From assembly GCA_030674185.1 (NCBI GenBank), contig CM060312.1, positions 24,818,961-24,882,960 of the forward strand: a DNA stretch of 64,000 bases. The letters run 5' to 3'. The position numbers were made by a program, and so were the translations under genes. The notes beneath the pieces were generated by a model. The model did not search any database. It was not told the DNA's origin and was given only the letters and a program-made list of their open reading frames with translations. The stretch comes from Monoplex corrugatus. Its lineage: Eukaryota; Mollusca; Gastropoda; Littorinimorpha; Ranellidae. Position 1 is the stretch's first letter; every line of letters starts with the position of its first letter. Positions 36,401 to 43,639 of the stretch are shown piece after piece.

Positions 36401-39400
36401 AAAAATCAGACTAACAATATTGAATAAAACAATCACATAACATAATATGACATAGAAATCCAAAACACTAATTACAAGAAAAACAAGAAAATACAGATTC
36501 AGAACACGTATTTCACATTACAAAACAAGACAAACATAAATTTTTGGCCAACTGGTCTTTATCAAGTGTAAACGTAAGACAACAAATTGGTATTGTTATT
36601 TTTGTTTAACTCACTGAGGACGAAGATTTTTCCCCTTGCTTTTCCCCACAGACGGCCCATTTTGAAGGGTTAGGAAAAAAAACAAAAAATACAAAACATA
36701 AAGGAACAAAATGAAACTTTCAGATCTGAATGTTTACATGCTGGGTTAGTTCATGCCAACATACTGAAGTTCTTCCTTGAATATTTCTTCTCCATGTGCC
36801 ATGTTGAAAATACCCCAAATTTTGAGGTCAGGATCACCGCACAGTCACACACTTTGATCAGCTCCATGAACACACAGTCAAAGGTGAGAAGGTTTTTGTA
36901 TGCACAAAATAACATGAATAAAGTAGACTTTGCTCAAGGTAAAAAAAAAAAATTATTAGTGACATTATATAAATAAACGTTACAAATTGTTACACAGGGG
37001 AATTGGGAAAAAAAAAAGAGCACACCGGATGCTTCAGTCCCTATGCACTGTTTTCCTAATAATCAGTGTAGTTCTGCACTGAGTGATAGAGTTGGAAGCA
37101 GGTGACGGTCTTGTTGGGCTGGCATTCTTTGTCACAGATGGCAACTCCACACTTTTTACACCAGTTGGGGTTTGCTGCAGTTGAACCTCTGGGTGTCTCC
37201 TGCTGCCAGCATTACACACATGGCACTTCCTATAGTTCTTCCTGCCACTGGGAATGGGTGACAGAGGGCAGGAGAAGCATTCATTCTGCCTGCCACTCAG
37301 TTCTCTTATGCATATCTGTTTATGACAATAGAATTTAGAAAGTCTTCTATCACAAACTAATTGAAGAAATCAATAGGGATGTGGCACTCAGCTGGGACAT
37401 GCAGGCCACAAGAGCCAGAGAACAGAGGCTAAGTGGGGAAAAAAATAAAATCTTCGTGCCAGCCACACATAAGAAAGTCCATGAAATCGTCATCAGACAT
37501 GTTATTCGCTGTACATAGCCCACTGAACGCTCGCCTCACCTCCCTCTTCCACTTCACTGTCGTCTGAAACTGAGTCACTGTCAGTGCCTTCTTGCTGGCA
37601 GCTTTCATCACTGGAAAGACTTTCACCATCGTCTTCATCATATTCGTCGATGTCAGATCCTTCAGTCTGAGGCACTTCAATCACTTCAGGAGCAGTAAAA
37701 CACTGCTGTCGTGATCTGCTTTGCTCCAAAAACTCATACTCGCCTGCAACGCCATTTTCGATACGTATGCAGATTAGCGAGTCATGTAGGGTGCCGAAGT
37801 CAATCGTTTCCCGATGAGTGTATTGCTAAAGAATCTCACGAAGTAACTTTCCACTTGACCCTTGACACGTCTGCAATGCCCAGTGTAGCTTTGGTTGGCA
37901 TGCTATGTCACGAGGGAAGCATGGAAAACTTTTTAATTATCGAAACAGCTATCGTGTTCCATCGTCCGAAATCGAGCCTTACGTCACGAACGCTATAGCG
38001 TTCCGTCGTACTAAGAGAGTTAAAACCCAACTGACTCGAGTACAGCCATATCCCAACTGTTGTGTTTTTCTTTACTCGTTTTTTCCTTAATTGTCACTGA
38101 ATGTGAATAGCCTGCCACTGTGCATTCACTGCATGCAAGAACGTACAATGAATGAGTCATTTTTGTCAGTACGCAAAACAGAAATAGCAAATTTTCAGTT
38201 TTACAAACTGGAAGAACTTAATACCACCAAAAAACTACTAGCAGACATCAACAAGACAAGACTCTAAAATACATTGGCCATATGTCATGCAACAAGAACA
38301 CGGACCTCATGGCAGTCATCTTTCAAGGGAAAACAGTGGCGAAAAGGAAGAAAAGCAAACCTCCAATCTCATACATCGAGAACATGACCAACATCAATGA
38401 GACCATACAAAAGTAGAATGGAGGAAGCCTATAGATCTAAAAGACTGAAAGTGAAAAGTATGCCAGTCTACTGAGTCTAGCCAGCAACTTCAGGACATCT
38501 GACTTTCACGCCAAAGCCCTCACCATAGAGGTTGGAGCAAGAGAGCTGATAGTGATACTGTGATAGACACATCAACCTATGATCTCACGAAGCAGCTCTC
38601 AATTTCGGGAGAGAGAGGACCAGATCCCTAAAGGCAATGTTAGAAGCAATGGAAAAGAGCTCCAACTGGATCTGGACAAGAAGGAACAAAAGTAAACTTC
38701 ATAAGGCTTAAAATTCCCCTACTGTTGCTGGTGACTGATAGCCAAGTGATTAAGACATGTATCCTCATCACAAAGGTGACTTTGCTTTGAGAAATGTGAC
38801 TACCTAGGATGCACAGGTTCAATTCCAGGCAGAGGACAAATTTCTTTCAAAAAGAAAAAAATGGCAACAGGAGAGGGACATCCAAGAGTCATGCCTGGAT
38901 GCAGCCCAGCCCCCCTAGAGTGTCAGGAGTTAAGGGTTGAAACACTTGCTAAGTTGCTTCACGAGAGTTTCTCCTCTTGACAACTTTCTGCTGTCTGGCT
39001 CTGCCCAGAGTTTCTCATTACTTCAAAGACTTAAAATTTAAAGATATTTTGAAGAAAAAAAAAGGCATGTCATGTTTTGCAAAAGTGTGCAACATGCACA
39101 AACTGAACACAAAAGAAAAGAAAAAAACAAAACAAACAAATGAGCATACTGTCAAAAATGTTTGGAATAGTTGAGATGGCTTGACTGTAATTACTTAATC
39201 AATACAAGAACACTGCATTTACTTTCCACTGCCTTTTTGATGGCATCTTTCTTTTCTTGTGTCCTGCGCTCCTGGTCTTCGGCCGATTTTCTGTAGATGA
39301 ATTCACGGCGCTGTCGTGCAAGGCGGCGAAGCTAGTAAAAGACGAAAAGACAAAAGAAAAATTGAACATCAATCAGATCAAATTACAGCAAAGAAAGAGT

Positions 39401-40504
39401 TTAATCTATGTTCTTGATGATGATTTTGACCATGGATGGACTAATTAGTTCTGCTTTGTCCCAATTAACTTGTACTAATTCTAGGATTCTTCTGTCTCCT
39501 CTAAGCACCTACTTACTTTTTCCTTCTGACTTTCAATATCACTTCAGTCTTTAGACTGACCAAACAAAGCAGAAAATTTCTGAAGTGACCATTCAGTTCT
39601 GCTTGCTCTGTTGCTTGAAGAGAAAATGAAGAAACTATGTCAGCATGGAATAATAGTGCCATGAACCAGTCTGAAAAACGATGGCAAAATCGAGAACATA
39701 GAACAAGAACAAAACCTGTGGATCTTGAGTCTGGATTTAGTTCACAAAAGATCCATCGCACCCAGACATATGCACTCCAGCCAAATCTGTCAGCAATTAT
39801 CTGCCAGATTCCCTGATCTATGCAAGACCCTAGGCAATGGCACAGTCTTGAAATGGAGAGGGGGAGAGGGACCTATAAGTTATAGCATAACACACGAAGT
39901 TGACACCACCAGAATGATGGAAACATTAAGATGGGCAGCAAACGGGCCAATTTTCAATGATGTAGGCTGGGAATGAACTCGAGATATCAGATCTCAAGTC
40001 CATGGCTCTATCAAAATAACCATCCAGCTGGTGTAAACTTGTGAACAATCTGATACCACATATTCTGAACTGAAAATAAAGAGTAAAGCATGGCATTAAG
40101 TTAGAAAAAGGATATTATCAATCCAGAGTGAAACAAACAAACAAAAAATCAGTGTGAAAAATTGAGAAATCAGAGGACCATGAATTTCTGCCTCTGCCAA
40201 ATTACGATGTGAAAAGATGTATGTGATCCACTCCAATTTAAAGGGGTCAAAAGGTGGCACATCTGGTTTTCAGCATTGGGCTCAAAATGTCTTGGGCATA
40301 TAATGACCTTGAATTTCACTTTCAGCATACTACCTGAAAGTATTTATAACAAATTTTGTGTCATGTATAAGCTTTCTAAACAATGAACAGATGGTCTACA
40401 AACGTTTTCATTTTGCTTTCTATTTTATGCTGTATATAGTATTAGGCTTGAGAACATATCACTGTTTTGTTTTGTTCATGTACATGTGTGTGTGTGTGTG
40501 TGTG

Positions 40505-40557
<53 letters not shown>

Positions 40558-41626
40558 TGATTTCCCATCAAAATGTCCTAGCACTGTAGCACTAGCAGTC
40601 TCAAAGATTGAATGCATACTTGGATATGCTGAATTATGCTTAGAGACAAAGAGCTGTATTTTAAGTTTATCCGTTATCTAGGCTATATTGTTTAAAACCA
40701 GAAATTCAACTGTGTATGACAAAAATGGCACTGTGTCATATAGGCATCATGGTTTATGTGTGTGTATGAGCACAAGAGTGAGAGAGAAAGAGAGAGGTGT
40801 GTGTGTGTGGTGTGTGTGTGTGTGTGTGTGTTAGGGGTGTGCATAAATGCTTTTTATTCAATTATTTTATGAACAAAATCGTGTTTACCTTATGTTGCAA
40901 GTTGCATTCTTTTAATGTGTATGTCTTATGTGTTTATGTTGTAGGCCTACTTTTGTGGAAGACCACAAGGTAATTTCTTAACAGACTTGCCTTGATCTGA
41001 TCTTACAAAAACATAAGGATCTTAACTGCACTATTGTTGTTGTAAAGAAGTCTTCTGTCTCAACAGAACTGGCAAATCAGGTCTTTGGTTGTACTGCACG
41101 GTCTGTCGTTTTGTTCGTGTCCACAGGCATAAAGGAAACGTGTGCAGGGAATAGCTGGACCAGCCTCTCATCCATCTTCAGTAGGCCTACATAAAAACTT
41201 GATTTCACCATGTTTCAATCGTTTGTAACTGATTTAATGCCGGCAGTTGGCAGGACTTGGGAGCATTTTGGCCATACAATACACTTAGCCTATACAGCCG
41301 CTGTGTCTACTGACAGTATAGTCATAATAGTGTATGGAAGTGAAGTCGCCAGTTAATATTATAAATCGGGCGACGATATTAAGTCTTTCAAGGCGATCTG
41401 GATCAATGTCTTTTTAAATGTTATTAATCGCATACTCAGTGCTCGACAATGTCTCGATGTAGCTCCATGGACCATGATCACGTTCAATTCAATTTGTCAC
41501 AATCAACCCACGACCGACTCACATTCCCATCTTATTTATGTTGATCTAGCGAAACAGTAAACGCCGTAAAACAAAATGGTATAACGTGTGATATGATAAA
41601 CAGACCCTACAAATGTATCTTACCAT
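15863..41626 (-). CDS. IMP4: U3 small nucleolar ribonucleoprotein IMP4 (9 exons)
   Basis: IMP4 is the Brix-domain subunit of the Mpp10-Imp3-Imp4 complex of the nucleolar SSU processome, needed for U3 snoRNA-guided 18S rRNA processing. The coding sequence joins 41626-41624, 39331-39223, 35265-35182, 32718-32609, 30729-30597, 23754-23600, 21012-20915, 17210-17140 and 15972-15863 on the minus strand: 873 nt, 290 residues (the human protein has 291). Every intron has GT and AG and the phases join. Recognised blocks in order: [20 protein letters not shown] (N-term), [42 protein letters not shown] (residues ~152-164), [31 protein letters not shown] and a C-terminal TRKRKFLSE. The first coding exon carries only the ATG. 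No disabling change is seen, so the gene looks functional. Introns 1-8 hold P, piggyBac, LINE and MITE insertions. Confidence 0.97.
16011..16245. repeat. Tandem duplication, 2 x ~117 bp (IMP4 intron 8)
   Basis: Two diverged copies share AATATACATTTAATTAAATA, AAAAAACTCCATGAA and GCAACACACTACA-type landmarks. They start near 16011 and 16128. Confidence 0.85.
16246..16690. repeat. Degenerate ~60-bp tandem repeat, ~7 copies (IMP4 intron 8)
   Basis: A recurring unit of CACA.ACAGAATTTCAGCA, then AGAATAATATTTTTAT, then TTTAATCCAATAAGT. Copies are 65-85% alike by eye. Confidence 0.8.
17140..17210 (-). CDS. IMP4: IMP4 exon 8
   Basis: Encodes residues 231-255, [20 protein letters not shown] then DMR. 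The acceptor is TCACAG, the donor GTGAGT. It ends in phase 1. Confidence 0.96.
17211..19449. other. IMP4 intron 7, 5' part as read on plus strand
   Basis: No IMP4 exon here. It holds a TG run (18309-18373), a CT/CTGT run (18437-18510) and a C run near 18811-18821. A relatively CpG-rich patch at 17530-17650 and a small plus-strand open frame at 19001-19093 are unexplained. Confidence 0.5.
18309..18515. repeat. (TG)n followed by (CT)n/(CTGT)n
   Basis: TG run at 18309-18373, then CT and CTGT/CTGC units at 18437-18510. Confidence 0.9.
19450..19705 (+). mobile_element. SINE-like repeat with tRNA-type A box
   Basis: GTGTAGCGCAGCGGGTAAGC resembles a Pol III A box, with GTGCGAATCGC placed like a degraded B box. 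The downstream body (ACAGGATCTTTAATGTG, TAGCAGGTCTGCACATATG, TTGACTTGTGAAAATGAG) resembles, from memory, a repeat common in gastropod transcripts. It is probably truncated at the 3' end. Assignment is tentative. Confidence 0.45.
19855..20434 (+). mobile_element. GAT-tailed LINE 3' fragment
   Basis: It begins in a [14 protein letters not shown] stretch, passes [15 protein letters not shown] and [19 protein letters not shown], then runs uninterrupted to [37 protein letters not shown] and IANAMRQGT. The tail is TGATGATGATGATCAT. It lies in IMP4 intron 7. The open part (20083-20421) has only nine or so differences from the copies at 7437 and 30837, so the family expanded fairly recently. Confidence 0.85.
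20915..21012 (-). CDS. IMP4: IMP4 exon 7
   Basis: Encodes residues 199-231, [20 protein letters not shown] and onward to DCIHF. The acceptor is TTTTAG, the donor GTGAGA. It ends in phase 2. Confidence 0.96.
21013..22214. other. IMP4 intron 6, nothing recognised
   Basis: AT-rich intron sequence without exon, repeat array or recognisable element. Confidence 0.5.
22215..22745 (+). mobile_element. LINE C-terminus joined to tRNA-like module, copy 1
   Basis: The first part encodes a degenerate LINE C-terminus ([20 protein letters not shown], then [12 protein letters not shown], then SRRNKSEL). It is followed by TGATAGCTTAGTGGTCAAGA (A-box-like) and GGGTCTAAACCC (B-box-like) about 60 bp apart, then a 3' body ending in TTGTCTGGCTCTCCCCAGAA. 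The same order recurs at 38425-39020, so the two parts move as one unit. Confidence 0.7.
22746..23599. other. IMP4 intron 6, nothing recognised
   Basis: AT-rich intron. No exon or element recognised. Confidence 0.5.
23600..23754 (-). CDS. IMP4: IMP4 exon 6
   Basis: Encodes residues 147-198 with the Brix hallmark [20 protein letters not shown] and ends in GKR. The acceptor is GTGCAG, the donor GTGAGA. It ends in phase 0. Confidence 0.97.
23755..24580. other. IMP4 intron 5 flank of the P element
   Basis: The 24000-24130 part resembles 39740-39860 (CAGCAATTATC, AAAACCCTATGC-type words), so it is an old dispersed repeat. The remainder is unassigned. Confidence 0.4.
24581..24649 (+). repeat. P element left TSD and 61-bp TIR
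   Basis: TSD AACAAAAC is at 24581-24588 and the TIR at 24589-24649. The TIR is complementary to 27975-28035 except at its 37th base. Confidence 0.95.
24989..27777 (+). CDS. P-element/THAP9-like transposase, 2 exons, 847 aa
   Basis: The coding sequence joins 24989-26087 and 26333-27777. ATG 24989 is preferred over an earlier in-frame ATG at 24869 because MPNKC starts a canonical THAP domain: C5, C10, C55, H58 (C-x4-C-x44-C-x2-H) with the trailing AIPPSVF box at about 76-82. After a linker and helical region comes the RNase H-like catalytic part. [11 protein letters not shown] has D326 as the likely first acid. [10 protein letters not shown] (D409) aligns with the second-acid region of P transposases. 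[14 protein letters not shown] (~445-458) is the strongly conserved family block, and [13 protein letters not shown] (E638) fits the last acid. Length and order match P/THAP9 transposases, which cut and paste through their TIRs in the nucleus. Exon 1 ends in phase 1 and exon 2 restores it. Catalytic assignments are by motif, not alignment. Confidence 0.92.
26088..26332 (+). other. Transposase intron (245 bp) filled by ATT/GTT repeat
   Basis: Donor AAG|GTAATT at 26088, acceptor CTTGAAG before 26333. The interior is largely ATT, ATC and GTT triplets. No stop occurs in frame until 26342-26344, so retention would give a 451-residue protein with the THAP domain and D326 but without the rest of the catalytic core. 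Confidence 0.85.
27975..28043 (-). repeat. P element right TIR and TSD
   Basis: The TIR at 27975-28035 is followed by TSD AACAAAAC at 28036-28043. Confidence 0.95.
28044..28600. other. Flank of P element with acidic open frame
   Basis: 28067-28363 is open on the plus strand and very rich in D, E and S ([20 protein letters not shown]). I cannot assign it to a family. It may be the N-terminus of another transposase. No splice partner is seen. Confidence 0.4.
28600..30130 (+). mobile_element. LINE family A, degenerate copy
   Basis: RT blocks in order with several frame changes: [20 protein letters not shown] then [20 protein letters not shown] (28880-29010), INYSKAFDS (29050), [20 protein letters not shown] (29217-29280), a [14 protein letters not shown] stretch (29545), then [40 protein letters not shown] and [19 protein letters not shown] to 30125. 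It ends in GATGATGATGATGG. It lies in IMP4 intron 5 on the plus strand. A minus-strand copy is at 49275-50640. Confidence 0.88.
30597..30729 (-). CDS. IMP4: IMP4 exon 5
   Basis: Encodes residues 103-147: [19 protein letters not shown], then [18 protein letters not shown]. The acceptor is CTACAG, the donor GTGAGT. It ends in phase 1. Intron 5, which follows, is the largest (6842 bp) and carries the P element. Confidence 0.97.
30837..31245 (-). mobile_element. GAT-tailed LINE 3' fragment
   Basis: Minus-strand translation: [56 protein letters not shown], then after one frameshift [14 protein letters not shown] and IANAMRQGT. The ATC run at 30840-30857 is the 3' tail. It lies in IMP4 intron 4. 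Confidence 0.88.
31246..31975. other. IMP4 intron 4, nothing recognised
   Basis: AT-rich intron. No exon or element recognised. Confidence 0.5.
31976..32166. mobile_element. MITE, 191 bp with TTAA duplication, copy 2
   Basis: TTAA at 31976-31979 and 32163-32166 flank inverted ends (CCCTTCGACTCCC against GAAATCAAATGG). The inner arms CTCCCTCACCATATCCACCA and TGGTGGATACAGTGAGGGAG are nearly perfect complements. It has the same length as 14837-15027. It is probably a non-autonomous piggyBac-type element. Confidence 0.8.
32167..32608. other. IMP4 intron 4, nothing coding
   Basis: It contains a fragment (32183-32225) similar to the arm motif of the palindrome at 47448. Otherwise AT-rich intron. 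Confidence 0.5.
32609..32718 (-). CDS. IMP4: IMP4 exon 4
   Basis: Encodes residues 66-102 including [20 protein letters not shown] and [11 protein letters not shown], a highly conserved part of IMP4. The acceptor is TTGCAG, the donor GTGACG. It ends in phase 0. Confidence 0.96.
32930..33465 (+). repeat. Unclassified ~570-bp interspersed repeat, copy 2
   Basis: Collinear with 13150-13735 and 59150-59720: CACTGACCATTCCACCAAAT, ACAAACATAACTAAGGACAC, CCCAATTATCAATCCTA and GGAATACTATTTACACTGAA. An internal duplication of the ACCCAATTATCAATCCTAAT part occurs at 33277-33345. Confidence 0.8.
33466..35181. other. IMP4 intron 3; possible SINE near 34160-34440
   Basis: GGAGGTTCAAACCTC (34227-34241) is B-box-like and TTAGCTCCGACAGACTGATG (34188-34207) is weakly A-box-like, so a degraded tRNA-derived SINE is possible. 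The rest is AT-rich without exons. Confidence 0.35.
35182..35265 (-). CDS. IMP4: IMP4 exon 3
   Basis: Encodes residues 38-66, [18 protein letters not shown] followed by GWDDEGGE. The acceptor is TTGCAG and the donor GTAAG. Phase 1 in and out. Confidence 0.95.
35266..36605. other. IMP4 intron 2, AT-rich, (GTTT)n
   Basis: A GTTT run lies at 35392-35426. A fragment of the palindrome-arm motif lies at 36538-36590. No exon seen. Confidence 0.5.
37056..37240 (-). pseudogene. piggyBac C-terminal cysteine-rich domain remnant
   Basis: Minus-strand translation with one frameshift gives [13 protein letters not shown]..., then [16 protein letters not shown], then [14 protein letters not shown] and TAG. 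Paired Cys plus the FxxYH end is the piggyBac zinc-binding tail that recognises the element ends. Confidence 0.75.
37437..37760 (-). pseudogene. piggyBac transposase N-terminus remnant
   Basis: Minus-strand open frame with the acidic, serine-rich leader typical of piggyBac transposases ([20 protein letters not shown], then [14 protein letters not shown]). A parallel frame ([12 protein letters not shown]) continues after a shift. No catalytic core follows, because the element is deleted after about 37430. Confidence 0.65.
38200..38420 (+). mobile_element. LINE family A, short 3' fragment
   Basis: Frames give [39 protein letters not shown] and [20 protein letters not shown]. This matches the minus-strand copy at 49290-49640. 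Confidence 0.75.
38425..39020 (+). mobile_element. LINE C-terminus joined to tRNA-like module, copy 2
   Basis: Encodes [20 protein letters not shown] and [14 protein letters not shown], a LINE C-terminus. TGATAGCCAAGTGATTAAGA (A-box-like) and GGTTCAATTCC (B-box-like) follow, then a body ending TGTCTGGCTCTGCCCAGAGT. It is collinear with 22215-22745 but with extra bases between the boxes. Confidence 0.7.
39223..39331 (-). CDS. IMP4: IMP4 exon 2
   Basis: Encodes residues 2-37, [20 protein letters not shown] and onward to KKAVE. The acceptor AG is at 39333-39332 and the donor GT at 39222-39221. It ends in phase 1. Confidence 0.95.
39332..41623. other. IMP4 intron 1
   Basis: No coding exon. TG runs lie at 40486-40553 and 40800-40832. 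The 39740-39860 part resembles 24000-24090. TAGGCCTAC appears at 40943 and 41181. Confidence 0.55.
40486..40553. repeat. (TG)n microsatellite
   Basis: About 68 bp of TG with one break. Confidence 0.95.
41624..41626 (-). CDS. IMP4: IMP4 exon 1 (start codon only)
   Basis: The ATG is followed directly by a GTAAGA donor at 41623. The codon is complete (phase 0) and exon 2 opens with CTT CGC CGC, giving M-L-R-R, the start expected from animal IMP4 proteins. The 5' UTR lies above 41626. Confidence 0.85.
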
Positions 41627-41725
41627 TTTGGACGTAAATCAGAAAAGTTCTGTCAAAATCACAAATGCTGTATAACCATACAATAATACTACGAACAACC
41701 ACGAGAGTCATAGATTGAAAACGTG

Positions 41726-41735
41726 ACCGGAAGTG
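41726..41735 (-). promoter_or_regulatory. ETS/GABP-type site in IMP4 promoter
   Basis: ACCGGAAGTG (CACTTCCGGT on the gene strand) lies 100 bp upstream of the IMP4 ATG. CCGGAAGT sites are the usual core element of TATA-less ribosome-biogenesis promoters. No TATA box is visible. A CCAAT on the plus strand at 41789-41793 may also belong to the promoter. Confidence 0.55.
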
Positions 41736-41739
41736 TCGC

Positions 41740-42347
41740 CAAACGACTTTTGAGAGAAATCCTGTGAAATCCGAGCTGTATTGTCCAATAAACGGATCAA
41801 GACGGAAAAAAAAGACTTAAAGGGAGAGACCAAGAATATTTAATTTTTTCTTTTCTACTGTCAAGGACTGTCGCATTACATCCATCCATCGTCCATTGAT
41901 GGTCTACACTGACCAGTATTTTTCAGAAACAGGTGATAAATATTATTAAGGGCAGCAAATTATATATTACAGACCAATTTGACTCGTGATAAAATGGGTG
42001 TAGGGGACTCTGGATCCTTCTAGGATGGACGGAAACACTGATCCCCATCTTTCTTCTGAATCTCTCATGGCTGGCTCCTAGTGTCAAATTCTAGTAAACC
42101 GCCTCAGCTGGTACGCTAAACTTCGGGGGGGGGGGATGGTGGGGGATGTTAACATGGCGTCACTGGGTAGACGAACTTCCTCAAAGAAATCAATGGCCAG
42201 GACGGAGGGACTTCAAGTAGTTTAACAGCTTCATGTTCGTGACCAGGGTGAACCAGCCGGATGGAGAGAGGATGACAACAACTTGGGTCAAGGGTTACAC
42301 GCCTGACAGGCTGATTGTCCCCTAACCCAACACCCAGTACGTGTGTG

Positions 42348-42397
<50 letters not shown>

Positions 42398-42649
42398 TGG
42401 GTGCGCGCGCGCGTGTGTATGTGTGTGAGTGAGAGAGTGTGCGTACACGTGCATATGTTTGCTCTGTTCCTGTGAAAGTGCAATTATCATGCTTTTAACA
42501 TGGGCGTATGACTCTTGACCCAAGTTGTCATCCTCTAACATCATCATTATTATTATTATCATCATCGTCGTCGTCGTCGTCGTCGTCATCATCATCATCA
42601 ACATTACATTTATTATTATCATTATTGTTGTCCTGGTCAAATCAATGCA
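41740..42649. other. Intergenic, microsatellites
   Basis: Holds a G run (42126-42134), a TG run (42343-42396) followed by GCGCGC, and an ATC/GTC triplet run (42538-42625). No gene seen. Confidence 0.6.
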
Positions 42650-42850
42650 AAGGAGGTCCAGCCTGTTGGCACAGAGGTAGAATGCTTTCTTTCTGATCTG
42701 CCTGCATGAGTTTGCACGGGTGCAAATCACTCCTGTAGAACTTTGTATGTGCATGTGGCCTCCAGTCTACCCAACTGCGAATGATAACCCAAACTTTGTA
42801 TGTGCATGTGGCCTCCAGTCTACCCAACTGCGAATGATAACCCGAGTTTC
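42650..42850 (+). mobile_element. SINE-like tRNA module with 53-bp duplication
   Basis: TTGGCACAGAGGTAGAATGC (A-box-like) and GGGTGCAAATC (B-box-like) are spaced like a tRNA. The 3' body contains a 53-bp segment twice in tandem (from 42740 and 42793; CTTTGTATGTGCATGTGGCC). Confidence 0.55.
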
Positions 42851-42890
42851 TGCAAAGTTAGGCAGGAAGGTGAAGCAGCGAGGGAGAGGA

Positions 42891-43079
42891 GATGGACACT
42901 GCTCTCATAGTGCTGGCCCCGAAAAAGTTGAGGTCAGGAGATGGACACTGTTCTCATAGTGCTGGCCCCGAAAAAGTTGAGGTCAGGAGATGTACTCTGC
43001 TCTCATAATGCCGGCCCCGAAAATGTTCAGGTCAGGAGATGGACACTGCTCTCATAATGCTGGCCCTGAAAAAGTTGAG
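42891..43079. repeat. Tandem repeat, 49-bp unit, 4 copies
   Basis: Each unit reads GATGGACACTGCTCTCATAG, TGCTGGCCCCGAAAAAGTTG, AGGTCAGGA. It appears to be amplified from the SINE-like body upstream. Confidence 0.9.
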
Positions 43080-43639
43080 ATCTCTACCACCTCACTCCCC
43101 TACGATCCCAGGTTTATGGGACAACCTTTTACCAGCTGCAAACTCCGAGAACACATTAACTGCGCCACAAAATGACTAATTTGGAAGAACATCAAATACT
43201 GAAACACTGAACAATGTTTTAGAGCGGGCTCTAGTTGATTGAAAACGTAACAATCACTAGCTATGCTTAACCTTTTGAAACCCAACGATGAAATTAGAAA
43301 AGTTGGAATCGTAATCTTAGACTTCAGCCGAGCACTTGACACCATGCCCATACAGAACTTACTTCACAAACAAAAAGAAAAAAGAAAGAAACAAAGAAAG
43401 GAAAGGAATTACCTATTCCACTCTAACATGGCTGATGATTTTCCTTATCAACAGAAAAATGAGAGTAGTAGTACTCAAAGGTAAAACCTTATCTGAGGTA
43501 ATGTAGACCCTGGTGTACCCTAAAGTACAGTCCTAGGACCACTTGTCACATTAATGATCTCTCTACATTGGCAAAATCCATGGTCCGCTTGTTTGCAGAT
43601 GACTATCTCTTTATAATCGAAATAACGTACGCTTATCAT

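Larger units (their letters stand above)
36606..38023 (-). mobile_element. piggyBac element, internally deleted (1.42 kb)
   Basis: Target-site TTAA lies at both ends (36606-36609 and 38020-38023) with imperfect inverted ends: TTAACTCACTGAGGACGA against, on the other strand, TTAACTCTCTTAGTACGACG. A subterminal palindrome GAACGCTATAGCGTTC lies near the right end. Inside, on the minus strand, only the transposase N-terminus and the C-terminal Cys-rich domain remain. The catalytic DDD core is gone. It sits in IMP4 intron 2. Confidence 0.85.
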
